This document shows, piece by piece, positions 10,973 through 24,800 of a stretch of 64,000 bases of DNA; the first letter of the stretch is position 1; every line of letters starts with the position of its first letter. Under the pieces are notes generated by a model. That model worked only from the letters and a program-made list of their open reading frames with translations. It ran no database searches and was not told where the DNA came from. A program made the translations under genes and the position numbers. The DNA is taken from contig CAMGYJ010000008.1 in the NCBI GenBank assembly GCA_946122785.1, positions 15,215,475-15,279,474 of the forward strand, read 5' to 3'. This DNA is from Linum tenue (taxonomy: Eukaryota > Streptophyta > Magnoliopsida > Malpighiales > Linaceae).

Positions 10973-13317
10973 CACTACAAAATAAACTGCCAACAGCAGC
11001 GGGGTTTTATAGTTTTAGCGGCCATAAAAACCGCTGGTAACTTTCCCGGCAGGGGTTTACTGACCGCTGTGAAACCCATGCAAAACCGACCGCCTCAAAT
11101 TTACGGCAGCGGTTAAATCAACCGCTGGTGGATGTCCTTACGGTGGTTCTTGCGGCGGTTCTAATGGCTGTAGTTGGTATAATTGTCGACATTCAAAATA
11201 AAAGTTGGCAGCAGTACTTTAGCAACGGTTCCAAAACCCCTGCTATTGAATACTCCAACGTTTTATCTAAATTGCTGGATAAGAAATTTGATGCCGGTTC
11301 TCACCAAGCTTTGCTAGAGCCTTCCAAGGTGGATTTCAGAATTTTGAAGAAAATTTTAGTATGCTCTTTTTCAGTGCATATAACCCTCCAAACGTGACAT
11401 CAACCATTATCAATATACCACATAATTTTAGCAGTCGACATAAACACATCACTAGGAAGGAAATTAACAAATTAGTACGTGGTTCAAAAAAAAACCACCA
11501 ATTTGCCATCAAAACTTTGCTGTCTTCTGAATCGCCCACATCATTTATTGCATTCCATCTTAACCTGTTACGTAGCCAACAAAACAAATAAAATTCTCAT
11601 CACTGCTACTAGCTGAATTCAAGACAACAAAATGGAATCATATATGAATCAAAGAGCACATGTTTCAGCTCTTGAAGAAAATAAAGGATAGCTTCATAAT
11701 TCAATAAGAACAAACCTGCGAGTAATGTAATGATGAAAATTCAAATGATTCAGCTAAAACATGCACATATATAAAATTCATCTTACTACTGCTGGTTTTC
11801 CCCCTTGTTGGATATTGTTTGTTTTCTCTGGTATTCAGTTTTGTTGGTGCTTGTCATGCATTCCCCTGTTTGTTGTGGTATGGTGACTCAATAATACCAC
11901 CTACACCAATAGAATTCCTAAATCAAACCAAACCAATCTACCATCAATAAGAACCAAAATTAACATCATGTAAACACCTACAAATCGCTTTGTGATTCAT
12001 CTGCTTGATGATGCCACAGGTCTGTAGAGGTCTTAGATTGCAGCCCATTCAGACCATCTACACCTATAGCTACAAAGCTACATATCCACATCAGCCATAT
12101 GCAGAGCCCAAAACCCAAAGTTAAGATAAAGCATGATAGTGCTAGTTTAGCAAACTGAAATTGAACGATTCCTCATTGATCTCAAAGGTTCCTGCACCAT
12201 GGAAAGCAGGACAGTATCATAACCATGAAAGAGAAGCATGAAAAGATGCAGAGGAAGGAAGGAAAATAATCAATGGATCACATAAATTAATCACTCGGGC
12301 TCCTTGTATCCCTGCTCCTTGCTTTCACTCAACCACCGTATGGTCACTCGAACACGATCTACAAGCACCACCATGCAATAGATTCGAAAGAGAAAATGGG
12401 AAAGAAATATTACTTAGTTTCATTAATTTGTCCAAGGGAAGCAGTAAGAAGATTATACCAGAGGCTGAAAGTTTTGAAAGTATTGATCTAGACGTCAGTG
12501 AACCTCCCCTGGGTAATTAACCTCGTTCATAGTACGGCCTTAAACTCTGATCTAAAAGAATCATGCATGTGCCAAACCTTGATCTAGAATAGTTGTGTAG
12601 AGAAGTTGGTTCTAATCATCAACGACAAGATTTAAAGCGGATAGCAGTACTGGATCTGTATCATCATAGCAGTCTCTTAATCCTGGTTTCCCCTACTCTG
12701 TGCCATTGATGTCCACCGATAAGCATACAAAAAATTGTTGATGACAGGATAGGAGTGGAATCAGATCATATATAGCTTAGGGAATGCTTCTTACTTGTAA
12801 TGAGAAGGAAAAGCTCCTTGGAAGAAGACGATTGTTTTTCCTGCATTCATGTTGCATCTACCCATTTGGTCTACATTGTTAAAGCTCTCTTAAAAGCACG
12901 CATTCTATCCATGTCCTCAGAAATGGTTTCACCATCTTCATTCTTGAACATAATCCCATCTGATATCATATGTAACATAAAAAAACAGAAACTATCGATT
13001 TCATTTGAGCATTGGGAGGGAAGTCATCAATGATAGATGCATACATACCCCTTTTCAGGTCATGTTCTGTACCACCAGGCCTAACAGAGGAAGAAAGCCA
13101 TTTTTCTTCTATGGCTGTTGCTGTGGAATCTGGCAGCTTCTTGCCACCGAAAGAAGAAGAAGAAAGCTTGGTTAGTGGAGACAATTGCTGTCAAAACCAC
13201 ATGAGAGCAACATGGGTTTAGAAGCAACTCCATGCTCTTCTGCTGTATATAAAGGAACTCCATGATGAATGAAAATAAGCAAGCTTTCATGTTTCCAAAA
13301 CCCTATTATGCTATCAT

Positions 13318-14450
13318 GGTATCAGAGCTATACCTTTTATAGTTTTTCTTCTTGTTGTGTTGTTAAGAAGTCATGTCTTCTTGTCATGATACTTCGCTCA
13401 TCACAGGAACACCAAAAAGTAGTTCCACATCGACTTCCAATCCACCAGCCAAAGAATACTTCTTTTCAGACCCTTATTTCCAACATGGAGGAGAGAACCC
13501 TGCCCTACTACTAGTACCCGAGAAACTCACCGGAGGGAATTACAATGAGTGGAGTAACTTCATGCTAAACTCTCTTGTCTCAAAAAAACAAGATACCCTT
13601 CATTGATGGTAGCTTGCCGATGACCCCTGCTTCAGATCCCTTGTACCAGCCGTGGATCAGCTGCAACACCACAGTGCTTGGATGGTTGAGGTCAGCAGTC
13701 TCAGACAATATAAGGAAAAGCCTGTTGAATCTCAAAACTGCTACTAAGGTGTGGAGGAACCTGAAAAAGATATATGAGCAAGGAGATCTAATCAAAATCT
13801 CAGAACTTCAGGAGCAACTATCCACATTAAAGCAAGGTACAAAATCCATATCTGAATATCATACACACTTGAAGACTATATGGGATGAACTGTTAAATTA
13901 CCAACCAATTCCTGTTTGTGATTGTGGGGGAGTGGTGCATCTTGATTGCAAAGTGGTTAAGCACGGTCACCTTTCACTCACCAAATTGCCAATCAACCTT
14001 CACTCATGGGGCAGTCCCTCACTCCACCACCCCATTCTGCTGCAGCATTCATGTCATCGTCATCATCTGACACAACAGCTATTTCACATAATCAGAATCA
14101 TCCTTATGTCACTATATGGATCCTAGACACAGGTGCTACAGATCATATGATCTGCAACATAAATCTATTCCAAACACACAAACCCATTTCAAATATCTTT
14201 GTCACTCTACCAAATGGAATCCAAGTTCCAGCCAAACAAATGGGAACTGTCATTTTTCCAAGTTCCAGCCAAACACATGGGAACTGTCATTTTTTCTTCT
14301 ACCCTTACCTTGGATAATGTCCTACTTGTTCCTTCTTTCACTTTTAATCTCATTTATGTGAGTAAACTAACCACTTCCTTGTCCATATGTCTATCCTTCT
14401 TTTCCATATGCCACACACATATAGCAAATTCTCTAAATGAAGAATAATTA
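13318..14450 (+). pseudogene. Copia retrotransposon gag-protease relic
   Basis: TGGTATCAGAGC at about 13318-13329 is the classic plant Copia primer-binding site for initiator Met-tRNA, so a 5' LTR should end just before it (its left border was not found; GTATATAAAG near 13243 could be its TATA box). Gag follows from ATG 13373 with PEKLTGGNYNEWS, then after a shift in an A run near 13590 the UBN2-type gag core continues to about 13920. The protease motif WILDTGATDHM lies near 14115-14150. Integrase and RT are absent. It is nested in the CACTA. Confidence 0.82.
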
Positions 14451-15298
14451 ATTATTTCATACCTGGAATGTAGCTGTTGAAAGGTATGGGTGTGATTGAC
14501 AAGTGATGTTAGAGTTGGGGAGAGCTGCATGGAGCAGGCACAGTAACAAATCATACTGATTTATATCTCAGCACATATCCCCCTTCATTGGTGAACTTTG
14601 ATTCAACCAAGTTTTGACCACCAGTGCTCTAAATGATGAACATAGGTTTTACAGATCCAGAAAGCTTCTGACATTAGTTTACATGAAAAATCTATCCAAG
14701 CTACAAAATACGCAAGAGACACAAATCAGTTGTAGTTCAGTAAGGGAATACTTTCCAGGTCTTCCTAATCCAACCAAGAGACTTGTGCCCAATTTTAATC
14801 ATACCTATGTAGTTCTAATTGATACAAATTTGATAATCCAAAGATCTCAAAGAAAGAAGCCTAAACATTTCTTACAAGCAGTGACTTTGGTCGAGTGCTC
14901 CACGTTCCGCTTCTTCTCAGCGCACATACAGCAAGCACGAAATTCATCCCTGTTCTCATCAAAACTGAAGTTTCAAAGCTTGCCAACTGCTGCATAATAT
15001 CGATGGAGAGAGAGTTCACCAAAAACCTAAATCAAACGAGGAGAGAACCAAAGAAATCAAATACCGAGTTCTTATCGGTGGAACAGAACAAATAGATGCG
15101 GAACAAGGGAGATGGAAAATAGTAGCCGAACCAGGAATCCATGAAGTAAGCTTCAAGTCGGAGAAGGAGGACTGGCCGGAGATCGTGGTTCGTCTGAGTA
15201 ACAGGGTAGACAGGGGCGGTGGTCAAGCAGTGAGCTAGCAGAGGTCTTAGTTTGAAATTGCAAAGATCGGAGAGAGAGGCAAACACCATGGATTTTGC
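14451..15298 (-). other. CACTA interior with a possible captured gene end
   Basis: On the minus strand an ATG at about 15289 opens a frame (MVFASLSDLCNFKLRP...) to about 15032. Just upstream of it, once the nested MULE is removed, comes a leader with an AAACCCTAA telo-box (RC of about 29400-29415). This looks like the 5' end of a host gene carried by the CACTA. A Cys-rich stretch near 14900-14990 (CMCAEKKRNVEH) could be a second exon. The gene is not recognised. Confidence 0.35.
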
Positions 15299-15370
15299 CA
15301 ATAGCGTTATTCTGCTAACGCTATTAGTGGTTAGTATATACTAACACGGTGAGATGAGGAGCCACGTAGG
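15299..15370 (+). repeat. Left terminal inverted repeat of the 14-kb MULE
   Basis: It pairs imperfectly with 29300-29371. The mismatch of the outermost 7 bases is unusual for a MULE, but the perfect 9-bp TSD at exactly these borders supports them. Confidence 0.7.
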
Positions 15371-16411
15371 CGAGCCACCATCGGAGGGGTGAGAATCGCC
15401 GGCGGCATTCTGTGAGGGGGGGAGGGATTTTGGGGCCAAGCCAAGCCACATTTGGGACAGAAATAAAAAAATAAAAATAAAAAAAAGTAAAACCCAAAAT
15501 TTCAAACCCGCCCAAAACCCAACCTCTCCCCTCTCTCTCCTCCAGAACTTTCGAACCCTCTCTCTCTCCACGAACTTTCGAACCCTCTCCCTCTCTTCTT
15601 CTTTTCTCCCGAAAACCACCACCAACCGCGACGATCTTCGACGGCGGCGACGGCGACGACGGCTGCGAGGTCGGCGACTTGTTGCTGGATGTACCGCCGA
15701 CGTGGCCCTTGAAGCTCTCCCGACCGACGAGGAAGAAGACGCCGCCGACGGAGAAGAAAGAAGAAGACGCCGCCGACTTCGCCGACGAAGAACTCCGCCG
15801 CCGTCGCCGCCGATAGTTGGAGGTAGAAGAAGACGCTGAGGTTGTTCATTTTCTTTATGGATTTGAAAATTTATGTTAGGGTTTCGGTTCATCGATTTTT
15901 TGTGTGGAAATCTGGGTTTTGTTTATGGATTTGAAAATTTATGGTTCATGCAATTCGATTTAGGGTGTTTAGGGTTTTGATTCTCGATTTCCAGATATTG
16001 TGTCCGTGGGATTCGAATTTGGGGTTTAGGGTTTCGTTTTGGGGGTTTAGGGTTTCGTTTTGGGGGTTCATGGATTCGTTTTTTGATTTGTAGATTTAGG
16101 GTTTCATAGATTCGAATATGGGTGGTTAGGGTTTTTTTTGCAGATTACCAGATTCTGGGTCTGTGGGGTTCGAATTTTGGGGTTTATGGTTTCATTTATC
16201 GATTTGTAGATTTTGGGGGTTTGTTGGATACGATTTTGGGGAATGTAGGTATTATTTGTTGATTCCTTGATTAAATGTTACATGGATATTGTTGGATACG
16301 ATTTTGTTCAATCTGGGTATCATTTGTCGATTCCTTGATTTTGTTCAATATGGATATCATTTTCGTCAATTGTGATACTTATTGTGGTCATTTTGTTTAT
16401 TGTTTCAGTGA

Positions 16412-19400
16412 ATGGGGAGACCGAAAAAGAAGCCCAACAATGAGGGAGAAGGATCATCAAAGCAGCCACCTGATGTACAACAACAAGAGGTTTAATTTCA
16501 TACTCCGTTTCTCGATTGGTTATGTTGGCTAAAGATTACTAGTCGGTTGCATTTTAATATTTTCATTAACCGATAGTTTTGTTAATATCTAACTATTTTT
16601 CAGGAACAACCCGTGAGGAAGAAACCCAAAACTGTTGCACCAAAATCTTCAGCGAAATCTCGTGAAGCAGCTGGATCATCACAGCAGCCGCCGGATGAAC
16701 CACCACCAAAGGTTTGATTTCTCACTTCGTTTCTCGATTAGTTATATTGGCTAAAAAAAATAAAATGATGTGTGTGATGTGTGGATATCAGTTATGTTAA
16801 TGTGGATACTTAACTGCTCGTTTTAGTTATTTTTCTGGGTATTATGGATTTTTTTTCATGGATATCAGTTATCTCCGTTTGGATACACTTTTGCTTTACT
16901 ACGATAATAATTGTATATATTTGCAAAAAAAATAATCTGATGTGTGGATATCAGTTATGTTAAATTGGATACTTAACTGTTCGTTCTAATTTTTTTTTGG
17001 GTATTATGGATATTTTTTCATGGATATCAGTTATCTCCGTTTGGATACACTTTTGCTTTACTACGATAATAATTGTATGTATTTCCAAAAAAAATAATCT
17101 GATGTGTCTGATGTGTGGATATCAGTTCTGTTAAGTTGGATACTTATCTGTTCGTTTTAGTTTTTTTTCTGGGTATTGTGGATATTTATTTCATGGATAT
17201 CAGTTATCTCCATTTGGATACACTTTTGCTTTACTACGATAATAATTGTATGTATTTGCAAAAAAAAAAAATCTGATGTGTCTGATTTGTGGATATCAGT
17301 TCTGTTAAGTTGGATACTTATCTGTTCGTTTTAGTTCTTTTTCTGGGTATTATGGATATTTTTTTCATGGATATCAGTTATCTCCGTTTGGATACACTTT
17401 TGCTTTACTACGATAATTGTATTGTATATAAGTGTGCGTTTTAGTTATTTGTCCAAGGATTATGGATATTTTGCTTAATATATAACTGTGTTTCAGGAAC
17501 AACCCGGGATTAAGAGAACTAAAATGGTTGCATCGAGATCTCGTGAACGAGAAAAATCAAGGCAGCCGCCGCCTGCTATTCCAGAAGTTGAGGAGGAAGA
17601 TGAGGAAGAAGATGATGATGGAGAGGGAGAGGGTCCATGCGGCTCATATTTCAGATTTCGTGGGTCCACCTATTCCCTCTGCAAAATTATAAAGTACTGG
17701 AAAGGAGATGCTGAATACTATGCAGCCTGCAAGAAACAAGTCGAGAAGGCAGGATTCGGGGGCCTATTGGATCTTCGCATGCCGAAGATACCCAATGTCT
17801 TCATGGATGACTTGATGGCTGCTTATGACTTAGAAACCAGTACTTTTGTTTTTGGGGAAGGAGAGTCGAAGAAGGTCTTCGACTTCACAGCTGAGGATGT
17901 GGCACGTGTCTACGACCTTCCTCTCGGTGGGTTTGTGATTGATTTGACGAACGTGGAGGGGGGGATGGTTGACAGCTTCAGCGAGGAAGTTGGCATGACT
18001 CCGAACAGGGCTCGCATGGTTTCTATCAAGAAGATGCGGGAGTTGGCCATTCCAGTCAACGGTCCCAGACCACCTGTTGCAATTGCTGTCAAGCAATTCT
18101 TGCTGATAGCTACTGGTTCGATGCTCGCACCGACATTTTCTCGGAAAAGCAAGCTGGACTTCGCCCCATACTTAGGTGGGAGTGTTGAGGACGTGAGGGT
18201 GTACGATTGGTGCACATTTATTGTCCGTGAACTGAAAGTAGAGTTGACTGCTGCCAAGAAAAAAGAACCTAGTGCAAGGTTGTTGCGCTCGCCGTGCGTG
18301 TGGGTTCTCGGAGATTGCAACTTCTTGACAGTAAGTCCTAACCTTTTCTATACTTGTTGGTTCAATTGCATGAAAAAAACTAGTGAATTTCGTATTTGAG
18401 TATGATCTGCTGGATATTTGTTTAGTCACATAAGATACTGTTTGCATGAAAACTAGCTTAAAATGATTTGTGGATATCAGTTTAGTCACATTCGATTCTG
18501 TTTGTGTTGACTCTGGATATTTGTTGATTAAATTGCTAGAAATGGAACTTAACATTTATTAATTGTAATTTTTTTTACAGCTCCATCTGTTGGACTCTCT
18601 GAAACTAGGCGGGTTGCACACAAAGAGCATTCCTAGCTGCCGGTTTTGGTGGAAGCAAACTGTCGAGAGGGCAGCCTTATCTATCCCCGTAGTCAGGGGA
18701 AGATATGACCTAGCTGCCGCTCTGCTGAGTAGGGAAGAAGCCGCCTCTCGCAGGCAGCTCGAGCCGGCAGCTAGTGCAGCAGCTGCGAGCAGTTCAGCTC
18801 CTCCTCCAGATCGTGCACCGTTGCCCTCCTCGGAATGGTGGGAGAATGAAGATTTGACTAGCCTTTCGCTGGGGCAGGTAAAATGTTTTCTTCCTCCCTA
18901 ACTAAGATCATGCATTGGTAGACTTGGACGATAAAGTAACCTAAATATTTCACAACATATGTGTAGCTTAAGGGATTGAAGGAAATCACTGAGAGCATGA
19001 TTGAAAAGTGGGTTGCTCGAAGGGACAAGGTCCAAACGATTGTCCACAATTTGGAAGAGCAAGAGTGAATATGATGCCATGTTGTACTGTTTTCCGTTGT
19101 TTGGTGGGGGGTTGTACTGTTTTCCACGAATTTGATGCCATGTTGGAATGGCTTAGGATATTAGTCGGATTTTTCTTTGTTGTTGTGGAATATTTGTTGG
19201 TTTCATTTGGATATCAGCTTGTGATGTTTGAATAATGTTTGAATATTTGTTGTTATTTTCAGTTATGAATAATGGTTTGTGATGTTAGGATATTAATTTG
19301 ATGCATTTGGATATTTGTGTTTGTTATGTTTGGATATCAATTCTGCCAAGTAGAATATTTGTACGCTCTATTCTGATATTAGTCTGGGTACATGGGATAA

Positions 19401-21396
19401 TTGTACGAGCAGTTTGGATATCAGTTTTTAATTCCCGCAAAATGTTCGTTTGTCTTCCAGCTCAAGGTACTAGGTGATGGGATTGACCGGCATATGGGAA
19501 AATTGCTGGACTTTGCAACAAAACTGGGACATATGATAGAAAAGAAGGGAGACCGAGTGGAGAATACTGTTGAAGAGGTGCTAGAGCAGCTTCAAACAGA
19601 TGTGGTGGAAGACCAAGTGGAGAATACTGAAGCTAAAATGGAATTGGATGAGCAGCCTCTAGAGAAGGACCAGGTCGAGCCACAAGTGGAGAATGAAGCT
19701 GAGAACACTGTAGAGACACCGGATGAGGAGTTGGTTGAGCCGACAGTCCCTATGGTGATACACTACCCATTCCCAGATACCTCTTTTGAGGACATTTTGC
19801 AGATAGCTCATGAGGCTACTAGCATTGCTAATGCCGAGGAAGTTGAGCCAGCAACAGATGTGGTGGAGTCGTTCTCTCAACTTGCAGAGGCCGGAATGTT
19901 GCCTTCAGAGGAGGAGTTGGTAGAAGCGGCTTATAGGAGCGCTGAGAGGAGTCCATATGTGGTTATCACCGATGAGAGGAATATGACTGATGAGGAGAGA
20001 GACCGTCTGTACAGCTATACTCCTGAGGAATGGCTTGCAACACTGAAGACCCCAGAGTTCGAGAGGTCGAAGAAGAACCCATATGCTTCCTCTTCAGTAT
20101 ATTATTTGTCGAAGGATGTGTCGCCAAAGCTCGACCCAGTTGCTCGTCTTATGGTTGAGTTCGTGTTCAGTACCCCTGAGGGTAAGGGCTTGGTGGTGCA
20201 CACTCCTTCAATTATTCTCGCTCGTCTTCATCTGTTGACATTGAAGCGAATGGAGTGGGTCAATCTACAAGTGATTGAGGCTTATGGTCATTTCTTGAAC
20301 GACAAAGTACTTGCCGGTGACAAGAACAAAGTTATCTTTCCATTCAGTTTTGGTGTAAGTAGGCTCTTCCCTAACACCTTACAATTTTTAGAATTTTCTA
20401 AAACTAATTAGCTATTATTTTAATTTGCAAACAGAATCTTGCCTTACTTAATTCTCAAACGAATGTGCCCCCGACCAAGGAGAGACTCAATGGGGTCGCT
20501 GAAATGACCCAGCGGAATCAAGTCTTCAAACAAGTTGCATGGGACAAAGTAGAATATGTAAGTGAATCCTTATTCTATCTCGATACTGATTTACGTGGTT
20601 GTGGATACTAGTCTGGGTTTATTGGATATTTGTCCGAGACAATAAATGATTTGTTTGAAGATTTGCCTCAGAATACATGAAATGTTAGTTTTGGATACTA
20701 GTCTGGGTTTATTGGATATTTGTCCGAGACAATAAATGATTTGTTTGAAGATTTGCCTCAGAATACATGAAATGTTAGTTTTGGATACTAGTCTGGGTTT
20801 ATTGGATATTTGTCCGAGACAATAAATGATTTGTTTGAAGATTTGCCTCAGAATACATGAAATGTTAGTTTTGGATACTAGTCTGGGTTTATTGGATATT
20901 TGTCCGAGACAATAAATGATTTGTTTCTATGTTTCGGGTTTTTTTCCCTGTGCATAAGGACAAACACTACCGGGTCTACGCTGCTGATCTAAGGAGTCAG
21001 AAGACTTTCCTTCTGGACAGCCAGAAACCCAAGCCAGCAGTGGCCAAGGTGGATCACTCTCCCATGGGGAAATTGATATTTGAGTATGGGGCTGCTTTCC
21101 TTGCAAAGTACGACCTCGATTTTCCCTTGCATGATTGGGACTTCTTCATTGCGGATGTTCCTCAACAAGATGGAAACCATGACTGTGGAGTGTTCGCGTG
21201 CATGTTCTTGGAGCACTGGGCGGGCCACATTCCATCGGAATACAAGGAAACTTGGCACTTGGACAAGCACGTCGAGCACCAGCGAGCATCCATTGCAGCC
21301 AGTCTCCTTCAATGGAAGTACAACAAGGTAAGGAATGTCGTACTTGACGATGCAAAGGAGTGGGCAGCATATAAGGAAAAAGGGAAGATTAAATGA
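16412..21396 (+). CDS. Ulp1/C48-type cysteine peptidase of a MULE
   Basis: Proposed exons, all phase 0: 16412-16489, 16604-16711, 17497-18330, 18581-18877, 18967-19029 (optional), 19461-20354, 20435-20557, 20959-21396; about 920-945 residues. The N-terminus is basic and Pro-rich (MGRPKKK) and exons 2 and 3 both open with EQP, pointing to exon duplication. Exon 3 carries the domain typical of plant transposon-borne Ulp1 proteins (GFGGLLDL, FDFTAEDVARVYDLPLGG). Exon 6 is acidic. The last exon has the peptidase core: His in KHYRVYAADL, Asp in FLLDS, Gln in VPQQ and Cys in NHDCGVFACMF, so the triad is complete. Ulp1 enzymes cleave SUMO-like tails; the substrate here is unknown. The exon-8 acceptor (ATAAG) is weak and follows a tandem repeat. 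If exon 5 is read to its end it stops at 19066, which could give a short form. Confidence 0.72.
16765..17430 (+). repeat. Intronic array of about 160-175-bp units
   Basis: Intron 2 of the peptidase gene holds four copies (GTGGATATCA near 16781, 16943, 17114 and 17289). Each contains two GGATATCAG boxes, a GGATAC box and CTTTACTACGATAAT. Confidence 0.85.
20602..20930 (+). repeat. Intronic 90-bp tandem repeat, nearly four copies
   Basis: Units starting GGATACTAGTCTGGG begin at 20602, 20693, 20783 and 20873. The array fills the last intron of the peptidase gene and ends about 30 bp before the catalytic exon, where it may have disturbed the splice acceptor. Confidence 0.9.
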
Positions 21397-21869
21397 AACT
21401 TATGTTTCATGTTGTACTGTTACTGTTTATGTTTATGTTTCATTTTGGGAAGTCCTTGGAGAAAAGAAGACAATAACTCTATCCTGATCACTCGCTTTAT
21501 TAGTATAAGCTGGAGTGTGTTATTTTGGTAACATTTGTACAAAAGTAAACACTATTGTCGTTTAAATTATTGCTCGGTTTATTAGTTTATCAAAGATAGA
21601 TTAAGAATATCTTTCCTTCAACTAAAGTATATCATATGACCCAAATTGATATCCAAAACACCCAAACTAAAATCTGAGCATATTTGATGGAAATACATAA
21701 AATCCACACAACCAAATACATAAAATATAAAAAAAATATCCGAATGTTTAGAGATAATATTTGTAGAACCAAAACACATATCCCTACATTGCATACTAAT
21801 ATCCTCACCCAAATTCAGCAAGGTAGATAAATATCGTAGCCTGCTTAAAAAATATCTGAGTTTGACAGA

Positions 21870-24800
21870 CTAATATCCACTCCCAAATTCAGCAAGGTCG
21901 TCTTCCAAGTCGGTGAGATGGTCATCATGTTGAAAATGGTTTTCCTGTGCTAGCACTTCCAATGCTTTCAATCTCTTTCCATAGACAATCTTCTTTCGAC
22001 GACGCTCTTTCTCATTCGTGGACTTATAACGTTCCTTGCCGTGCTTCCTTGGATTACTCTTCTCTTTGAGAGAGAGGCCAGTTGTTGGTACATAATTCCC
22101 TACAATGTTAGTGGCTTAAGTAATCCGTCCAATGATATTAACTTATACTAATTTACAAAAAATATTCGATACACTTACCGTCCTCGCTAGTTATAGTCTT
22201 TGACAATGCCTTGTTTGCCTCCTTGCACACTTTCTGCAATGCTCCCATCCACCTGTTGTACACTTTCTCATCCGCCATTGACAATTTTGTTGCGAGCTGA
22301 TTAAACATTGCAGTGGTTTCTCGGTACCTCATTGCTATATCTCCTTTTCCCGTCTCATTCTCATGACTATGTGAAGTATCGCCTTTCTCATCAGCATCAC
22401 CATCACCAACCTCTTTCCTTCTCGCCTCCAACGTCCATCGCTTGAGTATGTAATGATCTGGAATAGTTCTCATACTATCGTTCCCAAACTCTCCAAGAAA
22501 TCGCATCACCTTAAGCATATGCCGACATAAGACCCCGAATGTTCTAAACATCCTACAATCGCATACCAATGTGGCCGTAGAAGTATCGACAAGAATGACA
22601 CGTTCATCGCTACGCTCATCATCCTCCATCTTATATGTACGGTAGCTAATGAAGCCATCATCCCTATTATCTTGAACAAGCTCAATTAGATAGTCCTCAA
22701 TTTCCAGATATTGCTCTTGAATCCGGTGGAAGATATTTTTCGTGAAGATCTTGGCAGCATGTTGGAGGATGGAACTTTTCTCCAACACTATGTAAGGGGC
22801 TGATTGTAAGGCATCATAGTCGGACTCAGTCTCTTTGCGCCTTTTGTCAGCCAACAAACTGCATGTATGAAGAAAACCAAATTGCCCAGACTAGTATCCA
22901 TGACAAACAGAGAAAATATCCAAACAACACAAAAATGTATCCTAGCATCACATACAAATACCAGAAAATAATCTACAAATGTCCTTAAGGGGCTAAGTAA
23001 TATCCATAAATTTCCAACTAGTATTTGGATAACGTACCCGGTAAAGTGAATGAAAAACTCGTCGAGATTATGTTTCGGTTTCAAGAAGAGTCGCACTTGT
23101 GAATTGCACGACTCACTGGCTTGCGTTGTCAACATTCCCGCTGTGAATTGATCTCTCAGATATAAGGAACACCATTGATGACGAAATTTCTTCAAATATT
23201 GCATCCATTGGTGGCCATCGACAGTTTCACTACCGGGAAAACAATCCGAAACCATGCTGCTCCATGCCTCATCAAACTCGGCCTCGCTGTCGACGTAGTA
23301 GAAAAGATAAGCAAGATGATTTTGGAACTTATGCCAAAATTTCTTGCTCTTACGAAGATTCTTCTTCGCATTCATCAAGATGTGCCAAGTACAGAGGGCA
23401 TGAAACACATCTGGCCACTCCTTTCTAAGGGCAGCTGCCATACCGGCGTCCTGATCTGTGAAGATGGTCACTGGGAGTTTCCTCTTCATGCACCGACTAA
23501 ATGCTTCAAACAACCATTCAAAAGAAGGAGTTGTCTCGTCATATAGCAAACAAGCGCCAAACACACAAGTTTGTCGGTGATGATTGAAACCTACAAACAT
23601 CCCTGCAAAAGACTTGGTATTAAAAACAATGCATAACCGTTTGCGTTGTCCAAAAAAATAAGGAAAATAAGTGGTCAACATACCCAATGGCCGGAAGTGT
23701 TTATTGGTTCGGAAGGTGGTGTCGAAGGAGACAGAGTCTCCGAAAAGTGCATAATCTTCACGCATTCTACTGTCTGCCCAAAAAATATTGGCAACTTTCT
23801 CCTCACAATCTACCTCTACAGCATAAAAGAAGCCGGGATACTTCTCCTTTTGGTCTTGAAAGTAGTCCATCAAGAAAGTCGCTTCGCCACGAGACATAGT
23901 CTTTTGTCTATTCTTGTTCAAATGGTTCTTCTGATCACATTTGGTAAAAGTCAAGTTCTCATACCCACCGGCACACTCAGCCAATAGCTGATACGATGAC
24001 CTAAGGCTCATCCCGGCATTGCGATTTGCTTCAGCAACAAGTCCTTGAGGAACGCTCACGGACTTGTTTGACTTTAATAGGTGAGCATGCTTGGTGGGCT
24101 GCAAATCATGATTGTGAGCTCCCATGAAACTGTGCACCACATATCCATCCCTATTCTCATCCCATCGGAAACGAACAAGGGCGGGGCATTCACCCCTAAT
24201 TCGAGACCTCTTTCTTTTAGGGCGACTTCTCTCTACAACGGAATCCTCTCCATGTTTCTGTTTCTGAACATTGACTTCTTCCGTTGACCCTTCCTTATTA
24301 CAAACATAATAAAGGTAGGCATAAATTTCCACCACCTCTCCTTCAGAATTCTTCCTTTTTCTCAAATGTTGCGAATCTACTCGAACACCAAACCCTTTCT
24401 TGTGAGCATAGCGTTCGTAGAAACGAACACACTCTTCCTTAGTGCGAAAAAAGATGTTATTCCTCGCTTCATCATCTTCTAGGTCCGAAGTGTTGTGAGC
24501 TGCGAGATATTTCCATTGCCAGTTAGTATCCAATGCGCTCAGAGAAATTCCCAGAATACGTGTAACAAATATCCATAAACAGTAGTATCCATGAATCTTA
24601 AAATCGTATCCCATTTCTCCAAATATGTATCTGTATTATAATCCAACGTACTAGTATCCACAATATTTCAATGAATATAATATATGCCCAGACTAGTATC
24701 CACACAAAATAAACATGGGCTACAAACTACGTCCAACAAACAGTAGGTAACAGGTATCCAACTAGCTCATAGTAGAATCCCAGAAGACCAACAAACATTA

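Noticed and set aside
15341..15892. Arg/Ser-rich open frames of up to 183 codons
   Set aside because: GC-skewed CT/GA-rich leader of the Ulp1-type gene and part of the TIR; composition explains the openness.
20602..20930. CRISPR-like regular repeats
   Set aside because: 90-bp tandem copies without variable spacers, inside a plant intron.
23603..23683. Treating the 81-nt open stretch as transposase coding sequence
   Set aside because: It interrupts the conserved RPLG/MFVGFNHH continuity of FAR1 proteins and has good GT-AG borders; kept as an intron with possible retention.
24500..24614. Methionine at 24614 as transposase start
   Set aside because: This part is intron 1 (it contains the start of the 258-bp duplication and a TACTAAC branch site); the exon at 25300-25147 joins in phase and gives a normal acidic N-terminus.
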